Positions 21,373 to 31,002 of a stretch of 64,000 bases of DNA are shown here, piece after piece. Made by a program: the position numbers and the translations under genes. The notes under the pieces were generated by a model, which worked only from the letters and a program-made list of their open reading frames with translations, had not been told where the DNA came from and did no database searches. This DNA is from Papaver somniferum (Eukaryota > Streptophyta > Magnoliopsida > Ranunculales > Papaveraceae): NCBI RefSeq assembly GCF_003573695.1, contig NC_039362.1, forward strand, positions 180,429,690 to 180,493,689. Reading direction: 5' to 3'. How positions within the stretch are numbered: the first letter of the stretch is position 1; each line of letters begins with the position of its first letter.

Positions 21373-22009
21373 TATATATAGGTGGTTATTAGGTTGGTTT
21401 TAAATTAAATTAGGTTAAGAATAGGTTAGTCATTTCAACGTTTTAGGACACCCCTTATCATTATAAGGAAGGTGGCCTAATAAAATCATGGTCCCTCAAA
21501 AAAAAAAAAAAACGATGGTCCCTAAAATATCATTCCTTTGTAAAGAACCAAGTACAGAGCCAACTTAGAAATCAGATTTTAGCGAACCCTTTTCTTTCCC
21601 GTGAAGCCTCTGTGAAAGCCCACAAACCGAGACCCCAAAGTCACAGTTAGTTTTAAGGTTTGAAATTTTCTCTTCACAACAAGTACACATAATAAGGTTC
21701 TACCATTTGACTGGTCGAGATTCCTTGTTCAATCACGGTCATGTGGGTAACACGATTAAGATTGCAAATGATTCTTGTAGGACGTGGAAAAACATAACAC
21801 TTCTTCTTTTTATAAATAAATTTAGTGTTGACGAGTTTCGAATTCAGATCACTAATATTATAATATTATCCCACATAATTTTACCAATGTATAACGATGA
21901 AAGAAAAAACGATTCATCCTAAAATATTTTTTTTTCATAAAAAAGAAATGGTAAACCCTTGTACAAACTACGCAGTTCTGCTAAAAAATCCAATGACAAC
22001 TAGAGGGCG

Positions 22010-22185
22010 TGTTGAGATTATTAGTCCCACATTGTTTGGACAATTTAAGATCCTGCAGTTTATAATCTCTTAGGGTCTCTCCAGTCATTGTTAATTGGTT
22101 TTGAGTTGGATGTCCGTATTCTAACTTGGTATCGGAACAGAACAGGCTATTTGTGTCGGGTCATTTGACCCCCCGTATTCTAACA
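22010..22185 (+). mobile_element. Relic of a short-LTR (TRIM-like) retrotransposon
   Basis: A short LTR-like segment (22010-22125) starts TGTTGAGATTATTAGTCCCA and is followed by TTGGTATCGGAACAG, which resembles the initiator-Met-tRNA primer site. About 40 bp later CCGTATTCTAACA repeats the end of the LTR, as if the interior and most of the second LTR were deleted. Confidence 0.5.
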
Positions 22186-22711
22186 CCTTTATGTGAGAAG
22201 GGATGCACGAATACATATGTGCGTCACATTTGGTAAAAACAACAGTAAAAAAAGATCTCTTATTCTATTTGTTTGATCGTCTTTTGAATAAAAAATTTCA
22301 TCTTAATTTCAATATCGACTCCGCCAGTTGCCATTGATCAATGATCTTAAAAGCTATGCATCCAAAATCAATAACAAAATCAAAGAAAAAAAAAACTCTT
22401 GGGAAATTCTTTTAATAAATTGTTTTGTTGCATCGTGGGATCACATTATGGAAATCTCTTGAATACGATTCTATGAAGAAAGTAGAAAATGAACGATCAT
22501 TTTAACAACTTTCTGGAAAAGTCATGCTGGCAGATAGGAAAAAAAAAAGTAACTACAAATGGCAAAACCAGTTTGGAAATGTTCATTTATGCTTGGTTTG
22601 TTTAGACATTTCGTTACAATATAACACAAAAATGAAACATTACATGGAGTACATAATCACTGCCAGTACGTACCAATGTGTACATAGTCGATTCAATCAA
22701 TTTTCAGGAGT

Positions 22712-23459
22712 TCAAACATAAGTTTTGGTAGAGAGCTTGTAACCAGATATCATAGCTGACAACGCCAAAGGAAAGAAAGCTAAGAAAGCCATGGCCGTGG
22801 AAGCTGAACTCACACTTGATCCTTTGGTATTAGCTCCCAGTGACTTCAATGCCTTCTCGAATCCCCTTATCAAATCTATGCTCGGAGCTGCCGCTGATCC
22901 AGAGGATAACAACAGATACGCAACAATCTGAACAATAAAACACATCAACAAACGAGAAATTAACCATAAAAAAATGAAACATTTGATATACAAACATATC
23001 TAGACCGTTATATCGACAGGTTACCTGATCTCCAAGGAAATCGACAAGATTCGAAGCGCACGCCGGAAGCAGAAGATTTCCGGTGGAGAGGTAGTTAAAG
23101 TGACGAAGATTCTGAAGCAATGTGTATACCGTGGAAATGACGCAAGCCGCCAATACATAACTGCATAATTAGCTTGAATTGTTACAACAATTGGAATTTT
23201 TTTTTTTTGGAAACTTGGCGAAAGAAGGTTACCTGAATCCTTTGATTGTGGTGTTGAAACCCTTATTACTTGCCATAACTGCAAATGAAATTAAGGAGAA
23301 CACAAAGGTTACCGTCCTTAAAATCAAACTTCCGTACTTCAATAAACTCTCAGTTGACGCCGTGGTTGCAATCGGCCTCAGTACTGTTGGTTGGCCACCA
23401 GACTCCGATGGCACCTCTGCCGCCTTCCCCCCAACTGTTGCTTGGCCACCAGACTCCAT
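22712..23459 (-). CDS. CASP-like membrane protein B
   Basis: Three exons are supported by GT-AG boundaries and by the paralogues: 23233-23459, 23025-23160 (136 nt) and 22712-22927, giving 192 residues. The first ATG could also be at 23480 (199 residues); 23459 (MESGGQ) is preferred because it aligns with paralogue A and puts the TATA box at the same distance. Four membrane helices are visible: LILRTVTFVFSLISFAVMA, YVLAACVISTVYTLL, the segment after DFLGDQIVAYLLLSSGSAAAP, and AMAFLAFFPLALSAMISGYKL. The Arg in helix 1 and Asp before helix 3 are the conserved charged residues of the CASP/MARVEL fold. CASP-like proteins act at the plasma membrane, often as scaffolds for wall-modifying enzymes. 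The N-terminus holds two SGGQ-TV repeats. Confidence 0.85.
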
Positions 23460-23555
23460 TGTCAACTCTGGATATACCAAGCAAGCTAGAGAGATGATGA
23501 AATTTCGTTATTGGAAATTAGTGATTGTGTGTGTTAAAAATGTGGTTTGAAGATG

Positions 23556-23563
23556 TTTTTATA
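23556..23563 (-). promoter_or_regulatory. TATA box of CASP-like gene B
   Basis: TATAAAAA on the minus strand lies 97 bp upstream of the preferred ATG (23459), matching the 98 bp in paralogue A. Confidence 0.6.
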
Positions 23564-24524
23564 GCATATGCATTCCTTATAATTAGCTGGCCTGCCGGGG
23601 TTCATGACTTGAGAGCAACTATCCATGTTGCAAGTTTAAACTAAGCTTCTAATGAGCTGCTTTATTGCTTACTTTAATCAAAAAAATTCCAATTCTGGTA
23701 CAAAACAGCTACAAGCAAATAGTTGTTTTGAAGATTCTAAACAGCTTTAAGGTTTGAAATTTTCTGCTCACAAACAGGTTCTGTCTGATAATAACCGAGG
23801 TGTTGACATATTCTTTAGCATTTCATTGGTCCAAAGTCCTAATTTTGCAAAGGTTGATTGTGACGATACAAATAATTTAACAAAATCGTGAAAGGATGTT
23901 AGTTTGGCCGTTACTTGGCAGTTGGCCATATGAGACTGTCATTCTATGAAATATTCCTGAATTTGTTTGCAAACCCAATATATTATGCTGATTGAATGTA
24001 AATGATATTGTAAAATCGAGGTAATTTGTTTGGATTTGGCTGAGAAAATAACCATTTCAGTGATTACAAATGTTTTACACAAGCAAACGAAATCCGTTCT
24101 CCCTACAACAGGCTGCAAAGAGACCAATCTGCTAGATGGTCAAACTTTCCATCTAAAAGAAAATTGAAGATTTGGCTCCAAAATACAAACTAGTATTTCT
24201 TTTGTGAAGTAAGAAAATTTTACGTCTAGCTTATGAAAACAACTTTTGGTTGTCAGACTGGCTCTAAACATTTCCAGCGTCATGAACTCCATCAACATAA
24301 TACCCCAAAGCTTTATAATCAATGATGATCAAGAAATTAACAAGATGATGGCGCTTTCTCGGCAAAGTAGCTTCATCCAACTTCCTAACTCTAATTCATT
24401 TAAACTCTAAAATCAGGATCACAGGGATTAACTTGTTTGTGATTATTTTAAATGATGGGGCAACTTATTTTTAGTTTATTTTTATTTTCGATTGTTCGTA
24501 CTAACAACATCCTTCCAGTATTTG
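23564..24524. other. Intergenic sequence between CASP-like gene B and the copia element
   Basis: AT-rich non-coding DNA. The 23.57-23.71 kb part resembles the sequence upstream of paralogue A (near 18.03-18.19 kb), a remnant of the gene duplication. Nothing else is recognised. Confidence 0.5.
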
Positions 24525-24529
24525 GTGTT

Positions 24530-24786
24530 TATTAAGAGATACGTAGTGTTGGGCTCAAGAATATGTCTTGAGACCATGTTTTGAGACCAACTTGGATAGT
24601 CCATTTAGATGGACTGACTTGGACAGTCTATGTAGAGAGTCCGTTTCCGTACGTAGCAATCTTGAGACCCAAGTAATCGGTCTCAAGTCTGTAGGTTTAG
24701 GGTTTGTGTCTTGGAACCCAAGTTGAGTCTTGTATACATTGAAACGTGATGAATGAATGAAACACAGAGAATTACCAAACTTAACA
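24530..24786 (+). repeat. 5' LTR of the copia element
   Basis: A 257-bp direct repeat of 29326-29582. It contains repeated TTGAGACC segments. The sequence TGGCATCACGAGCC directly follows at 24787 and is a diverged initiator-Met-tRNA primer site. Confidence 0.95.
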
Positions 24787-24823
24787 TGGCATCACGAGCC
24801 GGTTAAGAACCCTAACAGAAACA

Positions 24824-26041
24824 ATGGAGGGTGAAACAGAATCATCCAAAGGGAAAAATATAGAGTGTGATATGCAGAAGAAGAACCCAGTCTACCATCT
24901 AGGATCAAGTGATGGTCCAGGTATCATCATCACGCCGATTGTTCTAAAGGGGACTAACTATGAAGAATGGGCTAGAGCCATAAGAAGATCATTGATAGCT
25001 AAAAGGAAGTTTGGTTTTGTTGATGGAACAATCACGAAACCTGAAGATAGTGACCAGTTGGAAGAGTGGATTGTTGTCCAGTCGATGCTTGTTTCATGGA
25101 TTAGCAACACGTTAGACTCATCAATTAGATCGAGCTTGGGAGACTATGATGATGCAAACTTGCTGTGGACACAGTTGAAGAGAAGATACTGTGTTGTGAG
25201 CGGAACAAGAATCTGTCAGTTGAAAACTTCGTTAAGTGAGTGCAAACAAAAGAAAGCGGAAGGTGTAGCTGAGTACTTTGGGAGACTCAACAAGATATGG
25301 GATGAGATGATGACATACATGAAGGTACCTCAGTGCAAGTCTGGTAATTGCACTTGTAATATCGCATCACAAGTGAGTACGTTGAGAGAAGAAGACTTTT
25401 TGCACTATTTTTTGATTGGATTAGACTCTGTGTATAGTTCCATGCGAGAACAGCTGTTGGCTAGAGACCCGTTGCCATCAACAGATGTAGCATACCAGAC
25501 AATGGTCAACTCGGAGCGTCTGCGTATAGGAGAAGTAGCTATATCTACGGAGGTACATGACAATGTGATGGCATTCAGAGTGCAATCTGATCAACGTCAG
25601 TTTAACAATACATATGATCCTAACAAGCATTGCAAGTACTGTAACAGAGATGGACACTCAGAGGATGGGTGTTTTCAACGTATTGGATATCCAGAATGGT
25701 GGAGAGACATACCTAGAGGTGGAAGAGGATCTGGTAGAGGAGGCAGAACCAATGGCAGAGGGCATGGTGGCACTAACTTTACCAGTGGTAGAGGAGGTAG
25801 AGGACAAGGTGCAGGCAACCAGGTTCGAGCACACAACCTCAACATATCAGATGCAAGGCAGTCAGGTGGAGCATCCTCATCAGAAGCGTCAGGTCTGACT
25901 GGAGTCACAGCAACACAGCTTCAACAGGTGCTTGAGTTTTTAAACTCCAAGAAATCCACGCCTCAACTCCAAGGTAAGAAGAATAAAACTATGTGGATTG
26001 TAGACACGGGGGCAATAAATCATGTTACATATAAAGGATGA
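24824..26041 (+). CDS. Copia gag and start of protease
   Basis: The 405-residue frame begins 37 nt after the LTR. The copia gag domain (GTNYEEWARAIRRSLIAKRK, then LWTQLKRRYCVVSG) covers about residues 45-250. A zinc knuckle CKYCNRDGHSEDGC (CX2CX4HX4C) lies near residue 270 and is followed by a Gly/Arg-rich RNA-binding stretch. The protease active-site region IVDTGAINHVT closes the frame, which then terminates at a TGA; protease continues in another frame from about 26030. The product would package element RNA. Confidence 0.85.
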   Translation: MEGETESSKGKNIECDMQKKNPVYHLGSSDGPGIIITPIVLKGTNYEEWARAIRRSLIAKRKFGFVDGTITKPEDSDQLEEWIVVQSMLVSWISNTLDSSIRSSLGDYDDANLLWTQLKRRYCVVSGTRICQLKTSLSECKQKKAEGVAEYFGRLNKIWDEMMTYMKVPQCKSGNCTCNIASQVSTLREEDFLHYFLIGLDSVYSSMREQLLARDPLPSTDVAYQTMVNSERLRIGEVAISTEVHDNVMAFRVQSDQRQFNNTYDPNKHCKYCNRDGHSEDGCFQRIGYPEWWRDIPRGGRGSGRGGRTNGRGHGGTNFTSGRGGRGQGAGNQVRAHNLNISDARQSGGASSSEASGLTGVTATQLQQVLEFLNSKKSTPQLQGKKNKTMWIVDTGAINHVTYKG

Positions 26042-26846
26042 CATGATAGAGATAAAAGATATAAAGGCATGCAATATTGGACTTCCAGATGGGAAGTCTG
26101 CATTGTCTAAGAAGATAGGAACTGTTATTCTACCTGGAGGATTGAGACTAGAGAATGTGCTTTATGTGCCTCAAATAACTTGTAACTTAATCTCGGTTAC
26201 ACAACTTATTGATGAGAAAAGATGTATTATCCAATGTACTAACAGTTTATGTCTTATACAGGACCGGTTGACGAGGAGGATGATTGGAGTGGCTGAGAGA
26301 CAAGGTGGACTGTATATTTTCTGTGGTGTGCCTCAAGTTGAAGTTATGGCTGTTAATGGAGATACGTATGAGTTATGGCATCGGCGTATGGGACATCCTT
26401 CAGAGAGAGTGTTGCAAAAGTTACAAGGAATGAGTAGGTTAATAAAGAAGAATAATGATGCTTGTGATATCTGTCCACGAGCAAAACATCATAGGAGTAG
26501 TTTTGCTAGTAGTTTCAGTAAATCCAGTTGTATTTTTGAGTTGGTTCATATAGATTTATGGGGTCCGTATAAGACTCAGTCATCATGTGGAGCACATTAT
26601 TTTTTGACAATAGTAGATGATTTTTCAAGAGGTGTGTGGATTTATTTGCTTCGAACCAAAACTGAAGTTGAACAGACATTTCTTAACTTCATTTCTCTTG
26701 TAAAGCGTCAGTTTAATAAAGAAATCAAAATTGTCAGAAGTGATAATGGAACTGAGTTTAATGCATTGCGTGGATACTTTCGAACCAATGGGATAGTGTT
26801 TGAGACATCCTGTGTCGGTACACCACAACAGAATGGAAGAGTTTAG
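26022..26846 (+). pseudogene. Copia protease end and integrase up to the catalytic Glu
   Basis: The frame picks up protease at IKDIKACNIGLPDGKSALS and continues through the integrase zinc domain (HRRMGHPSERVL, CDICPRAKHH). Two catalytic aspartates are present, in HIDLWGPY and VRSDNGTEF. The frame stops at TAG 26844-26846 directly after TPQQNGRV. By alignment to copia integrases the next residue is the catalytic Glu of the D,D-35-E triad, so the lesion is a nonsense change of that Glu codon (GAG to TAG). The spacing from the second Asp is two residues shorter than the usual 35. Confidence 0.85.
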
Positions 26847-29318
26847 AGAAAACATCAACATATAATGAATGTGGCAAGGGCTTTGAGATTTCAAGCCAAT
26901 TTGCCAATAAGGTTTTGGGGGGAATGCGCATTGACAGCTGCGTATTTAATCAATCGCACGCCTACACCTATTTTAGATCATAAAACTCCGTATGAGCTTT
27001 TGTTTGGAAAACATCCCCCATATCATCAGTTGAAGGTATTTGGATGCCTGTGCTATGGGCATGATCAAAGTAGTAGAGGGGATAAGTTTGCGAGTAGAGG
27101 AAGAAGGTGTGTCTTCCTTGGGTATCCGTTTGGTAAAAAGGCATGGCAAGTACATGATTTAGACACGAAACAATTTAGGGTGTCAAGAGATGTCGTATTT
27201 TTTGAACATCAATTTCCATTTAAGACTGAGGCTGTATCACGTAAGATGGCGACTGAGATGATGCAGTCGAGATTTAATACTTCATCTGTGACTGATCCGC
27301 AAGGTGTATTGGCTGAGAGGCTTCAGTACAGTCCTGATGAGTACTGGAGTGATGATGAATGCAGAGAAGGAGCTGTATTAGCTCCTCAAGGTGGGGATAC
27401 AACTGAGACGGACAACGCTGGAGTTTCAACTGAGACAGGCAGCACTGATGGTTCAGCTGAGACCGAGGATGCTGATCCTTCTACTGAGACTGAAGGTGCT
27501 GGTGTTTCAGCTGAGTCCGAGAATAAGCAACATGAAGATAATGTTGCTTCTCGCAATAATGTTGTCGTTGATGGTGAGATGGGTAAAGGGAAGCGTCAGA
27601 AGATCCCTTCTAGCAGACTAAAAGGATTTGTGACGCACACTATTCGAGAAAACAATCTACCTCATCCTCTTTCTACACAATCATCATCCTCAGGTACGCC
27701 TTATCCTTTGACATATTATGTTAGTTGTGATAAATTTTCTGCTGTGCATAAGAAATATCTTGCAGCTATAACAACTGGATCTGCACCACGCAACTTTAAA
27801 GAAGCCATGAAGCATCCAGGGTGGAGGAAAGCCATGGAAGCAGAAATCCGAGCTTTGGAAGAACAAGGTACCTGGGAATTGCAAGAATTACCGCCGGGAA
27901 AGAGAGCACTAGGAAGTAAATGGATTTACACGGAGAAGTATGATGAAAATGAGAAGTTGGTCCGATTAAAAGCACGCTTGGTGATCTTTGGGAATCATCA
28001 GGTTGAAGGATTGGATTACAAAGAGACATTTGCACCAGTTGCAAAAATGACAACGATACGTACTTTTTTAGCTGTCGCAGCAGTTAAACATTGGGAAGTA
28101 CATCAGATGGATGTACATAATGCATTTCTTCATGGAGACTTGGAGGATGAGGTGTATATGAAGATACCACCTGGATTTGCTAAGGGTCAGACAAATATGG
28201 TGTATAAAATGAAGAAATCATTATATGGTTTAAGACAGGCTCCTCGTTGTTGGTTTGCCAAACTATCAACAGCCTTGAAGAAATACGGCTTTAGGCAAGC
28301 ATACTCGGACTATTCTCTTTTTACTATGACCAAGGGAGACATACAGCTTAATGTCTTGGTCTATGTAGATGATTTGATTATTGCAGGGAATAATCTAATG
28401 GAGATTCATACATTTAAATCATACTTGGGACAATGTTTCAAGATGAAAGATTTGGGAAAATTGAAATATTTTCTCGGCTTGGAGATAGCTCGTAGTAAAC
28501 ATGGTATTTATATATGCCAGAGAAAATATGTATTGGATATTATCATGGAAACGGGTTTATTAGGAGCTAGACCTGCTGAGTTTCCAATGGAGACTAATCA
28601 TCGTCTGGCTTTGGCGCAGGGAGATTTGTTTGTTGATGTTGAAAAATATAGAAGACTAATTGGTAGACTGATTTATTTGGCCGTGACTAGACCTGATCTT
28701 ACATACTCGGTGCATACACTGTCTCAGTTTATGCAAAAACCGAGAATCGAACATTGGGAGGCTGCACTTCGAGTGGTTAGATACTTGAAAAAGAATCCTG
28801 GGCAAGGCATTTTGTTGCGCTCTGATAGTAACCTGAGTTTGCAAGGGTGGTGTGACTCAGATTGGGCATGTTGCCCTTTGACTAGACGTTCATTGACAGG
28901 ATGGTTTGTTCGTCTTGGGCATTCACCGGTGTCTTGGAAAACAAAGAAGCAACCAACTGTTTCGCGAAGCTCAGCTGAAGCAGAATATCGATCCATGACA
29001 GCAGCAACATGTGAGTTGAAGTGGTTGAAACAATTACTTGGTAATTTGGGGGTTCGTCATCCACATGGAATGCAGCTCCTGTGTGATAGTCAATCAGCAT
29101 TATACATTGCTCAGAATCCAGTTTTTCATGAACGAACCAAACATATAGAGGTGGACTGTCATGTTGTTCGAGATGCTATAGTACAGAAGATTATATCCCC
29201 TTCTTACACTCCTACGGCGGTGCAATTGGCAGATATCTTCACCAAATCATTAGGGAAAGCTCAATTTCAAGATCTTTTGTCCAAGATGGGCATTTGTGAC
29301 CTACATGCTCCGTCTTGA
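26847..29318 (+). CDS. Copia integrase C-terminus, reverse transcriptase and RNase H
   Basis: This frame is in phase with the preceding integrase segment. It starts RKHQHIMNVARAL and completes integrase (NRTPTPILDHKTPYELLFG). An acidic Thr/Glu-rich linker follows. Reverse transcriptase includes WKHWEVHQMDVHNAFLHG-like sequence and the catalytic YVDDLIIAGN. RNase H follows with GWCDSDWA, SRSSAEAEYRSM and TKHIEVDCHVVRDA. It ends with TGA at 29316-29318, just before the polypurine tract. RT and RNase H motifs appear intact. The ATG at 26865 is internal and is not a natural start. Confidence 0.9.
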   Translation, partial: RKHQHIMNVARALRFQANLPIRFWGECALTAAYLINRTPTPILDHKTPYELLFGKHPPYHQLKVFGCLCYGHDQSSRGDKFASRGRRCVFLGYPFGKKAWQVHDLDTKQFRVSRDVVFFEHQFPFKTEAVSRKMATEMMQSRFNTSSVTDPQGVLAERLQYSPDEYWSDDECREGAVLAPQGGDTTETDNAGVSTETGSTDGSAETEDADPSTETEGAGVSAESENKQHEDNVASRNNVVVDGEMGKGKRQKIPSSRLKGFVTHTIRENNLPHPLSTQSSSSGTPYPLTYYVSCDKFSAVHKKYLAAITTGSAPRNFKEAMKHPGWRKAMEAEIRALEEQGTWELQELPPGKRALGSKWIYTEKYDENEKLVRLKARLVIFGNHQVEGLDYKETFAPVAKMTTIRTFLAVAAVKHWEVHQMDVHNAFLHGDLEDEVYMKIPPGFAKGQTNMVYKMKKSLYGLRQAPRCWFAKLSTALKKYGFRQAYSDYSLFTMTKGDIQLNVLVYVDDLIIAGNNLMEIHTFKSYLGQCFKMKDLGKLKYFLGLEIARSKHGIYICQRKYVLDIIMETGLLGARPAEFPMETNHRLALAQGDLFVDVEKYRRLIGRLIYLAVTRPDLTYSVHTLSQFMQKPRIEHWEAALRVVRYLKKNPGQGILLRSDSNLSLQGWCDSDWACCPLTRRSLTGWFVRLGHSPVSWKTKKQPTVSRSSAEAEYRSMTAATCELKWLKQLLGNLGVRHPHGMQLLCDSQSALYIAQNPVFHERTKHIEVDCHVVRDAIVQKIISPSYTPTAVQLADIFTKSLGKAQFQDLLSKMGICDLHAPS

Positions 29319-29325
29319 GGGGGGG
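29316..29325 (+). other. Polypurine tract of the copia element
   Basis: TGAGGGGGGG ends exactly at the 3' LTR and overlaps the pol stop codon. Confidence 0.85.
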
Positions 29326-29582
29326 TATTAAGAGATACGTAGTGTTGGGCTCAAGAATATGTCTTGAGACCATGTTTTGAGACCAACTTGGATAGTCCAT
29401 TTAGATGGACTAACTTGGACAGTCTATGTAGAGAGTCCGTTTCCGTACGTAGCAATCTTGAGACCCAAGTAATCGGTCTCAAGTCGGTAGGTTTAGGGTT
29501 TGTGTCTTGGAACCCAAGTTGAGTCTTGTATAAATTGAAACGTGATGAATGAATGAAACACAGAGAATTACCAAACTTAACA
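29326..29582 (+). repeat. 3' LTR of the copia element
   Basis: 257 bp, starts TATTAAGAGATACG and ends CTTAACA, followed by the target duplication GTGTT. Confidence 0.95.
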
Positions 29583-29771
29583 GTGTTGCATTAGATCGTA
29601 CATGAAATTTTAATGGGTTTGAAAGAATTTGTATAAGTGATGCATTTTAACCAAAAGTGTTTAAATTATAAGGCAAAGTTCCCAAGAAGCGCGTGAATAG
29701 CTGCCGCTACACTGAATACAAAGACAAATGGTTATTAAACATTAAAAAATAAAACTAAAGACATTTTGAAA

Positions 29772-29812
29772 CCTGGCGTTTTTAGGGGCCACTCAAAAGG
29801 ATTTAGGGGCCA
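29772..29812 (+). repeat. Left terminal inverted repeat of the 7.6-kb element
   Basis: 41 bp, perfect inverse of 37316-37356. The box AGGGGCCA occurs twice, 21 bp apart. Confidence 0.9.
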
Positions 29813-30208
29813 ACAATAAAACAAAAAAGGTCACCCAAAGGGAAAATGTAGCCAGCCCTTATCTCGCGTAATTCGTAATGGCGAAATTACCCTTATATAT
29901 TCGGAGGATATGATAACATTGTTACCCTCCGAATGCAATCGGAGGCCAAAATATTTGCCAGACGTCCGATTATACGAGGTGCAGTATTTCTTGGTTCGTG
30001 TTTTGGATTCAGCGTTAATCGGGAGTTAAATATATTACAAAACCTACCGATTATAAGTTGCCGCAAATTCAAATTTTGAAAGCTACCATAATCGGTAGAT
30101 ATGCTAAATCCAATACCTACCGATTATTGGTTTCTCCACATTCAACTTTCGTCAAATTAGCCGTTGGAGTTTTTGGGAAAAACAAAAAGAGTCGTTGGAC
30201 CCTAAACC

Positions 30209-30216
30209 TATATAAA
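30209..30216 (+). promoter_or_regulatory. TATA box of the small gene in the 7.6-kb element
   Basis: TATATAAA lies about 75-80 bp before the ATG at 30290, a normal spacing for a plant core promoter plus short 5' UTR. Confidence 0.6.
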
Positions 30217-30289
30217 GAAACTCATATCTATCACCCCAATTGCACCAAACTCTTTCCTCTCTTCAGTTTTAATTTTCATAACAAAAAAC

Positions 30290-30751
30290 ATGGATATTGC
30301 TTTTGCCGAAGAAGAAGATTGTGCTATTTATAGAGCGTGGGTTGTGGTAACTACTCATGATCGTGTTCACAAGCTCCACAAATCGGAATCCGAAGAGCAG
30401 ATATGGAACCGTATCTTAATGGTATTTGAGGCCTTATATGGTAATCGAATTCGAAGATCATCCAATGACATTAAGATGAGAAAGAATGCGCTAGATAAGG
30501 AGATTGACAAACTTGAAGATGAGGAACGGTTTGTTAGGAACGCTTTTCCTTGGTGGACGTATGAAAAACGAGTAAGTATCTCTGTAACTCCAATTCACAT
30601 TAACAAAAGTTAGTACTAACTTGTTACTCATTCGTAATTTCAGAGAAATCTTGCGGATCGCCGGTATGTGGACCTCTACGGGAAACAATTTGAACATGAA
30701 GGATGCTACAAAATCAAGAGGGACAATTTCTATGGTCACTGGAAGTTATGA
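30290..30751 (+). CDS. Small protein, possible Myb/trihelix-like DNA-binding, in the 7.6-kb element
   Basis: Two exons (30290-30571 and 30644-30751) joined by a consensus intron (GTAAGT donor; pyrimidine-rich stretch and TTTCAG acceptor) give a 129-residue protein with no stop. It starts MDIAFAEEEDCAIYRAW. Widely spaced tryptophans (RAWVVV, QIWNRI, PWWTY) in a helical, charged context recall the Myb/SANT or trihelix proteins found in some plant DNA transposons, for example PIF/Harbinger ORF1; this assignment is tentative. The C-terminal part is basic and aromatic (RRYVDLYGKQFEHEGCYK). A TATA box precedes it. It is the only gene of the element without visible lesions, so it may still be expressed. 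A role in binding the element's own motif is inference. Confidence 0.65.
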
Positions 30752-31002
30752 TCTGTTTTAATACTTTTATGGTCAATTGGGAGTATGGATTTAGGTGCTT
30801 TTGACGAAATTGTAAGGTTAAGGCCGTTTGAACTTTATGTAATGGATGTAATCGGAGTATTATTAATATAAAAACTAGCCGATTATACGAAATCGGTAGA
30901 TTATTTTGTTAAACAACCTACCGATTGTAATATTCGGTTATTTTATGAGTCAACTTTCTTTCCGATTATGGTGTTGTTTGGTTCCAGGAAACAATTTTTT
31001 TT

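Larger units (their letters stand above)
19760..21535. mobile_element. TIR DNA element dense in GTTCGG/CCGAAC motifs
   Basis: The ends are imperfect inverted repeats starting GAATGATTTTCTGGGGACCA (left) and GAATGATATTTTAGGGACCA (right, reverse complement). Each contains GGGACCAT twice, separated by a T-rich spacer. CTTTGTAA flanks both sides (19752-19759 and 21536-21543), an 8-bp target duplication like that of hAT elements. The middle has about 22 copies of the motif in both orientations (20157-21060). A GGT repeat with an N gap (21141-21310) lies near the right end. No protein-coding frame is visible, so it is presumably non-autonomous. Confidence 0.85.
24530..29582 (+). mobile_element. Complete Ty1/copia LTR retrotransposon with TA...CA termini
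   Basis: The 5053-bp element has two 257-bp LTRs (24530-24786 and 29326-29582) that differ at about three sites. GTGTT flanks both sides (24525-24529 and 29583-29587). Both LTRs begin TATTAAG and end TTAACA, so the termini are TA...CA rather than TG...CA. Gene order is gag, protease, integrase, RT, RNase H, which is the copia order. Three stretches of open frame are separated by a frameshift near 26030 and a TAG at 26844-26846, so this copy is not autonomous. Confidence 0.95.

Noticed and set aside
23179..23550. Plus-strand 123-residue frame over CASP-like gene B
   Set aside because: Antisense shadow of exon 1; the minus-strand frame has helices, splice sites and paralogues.
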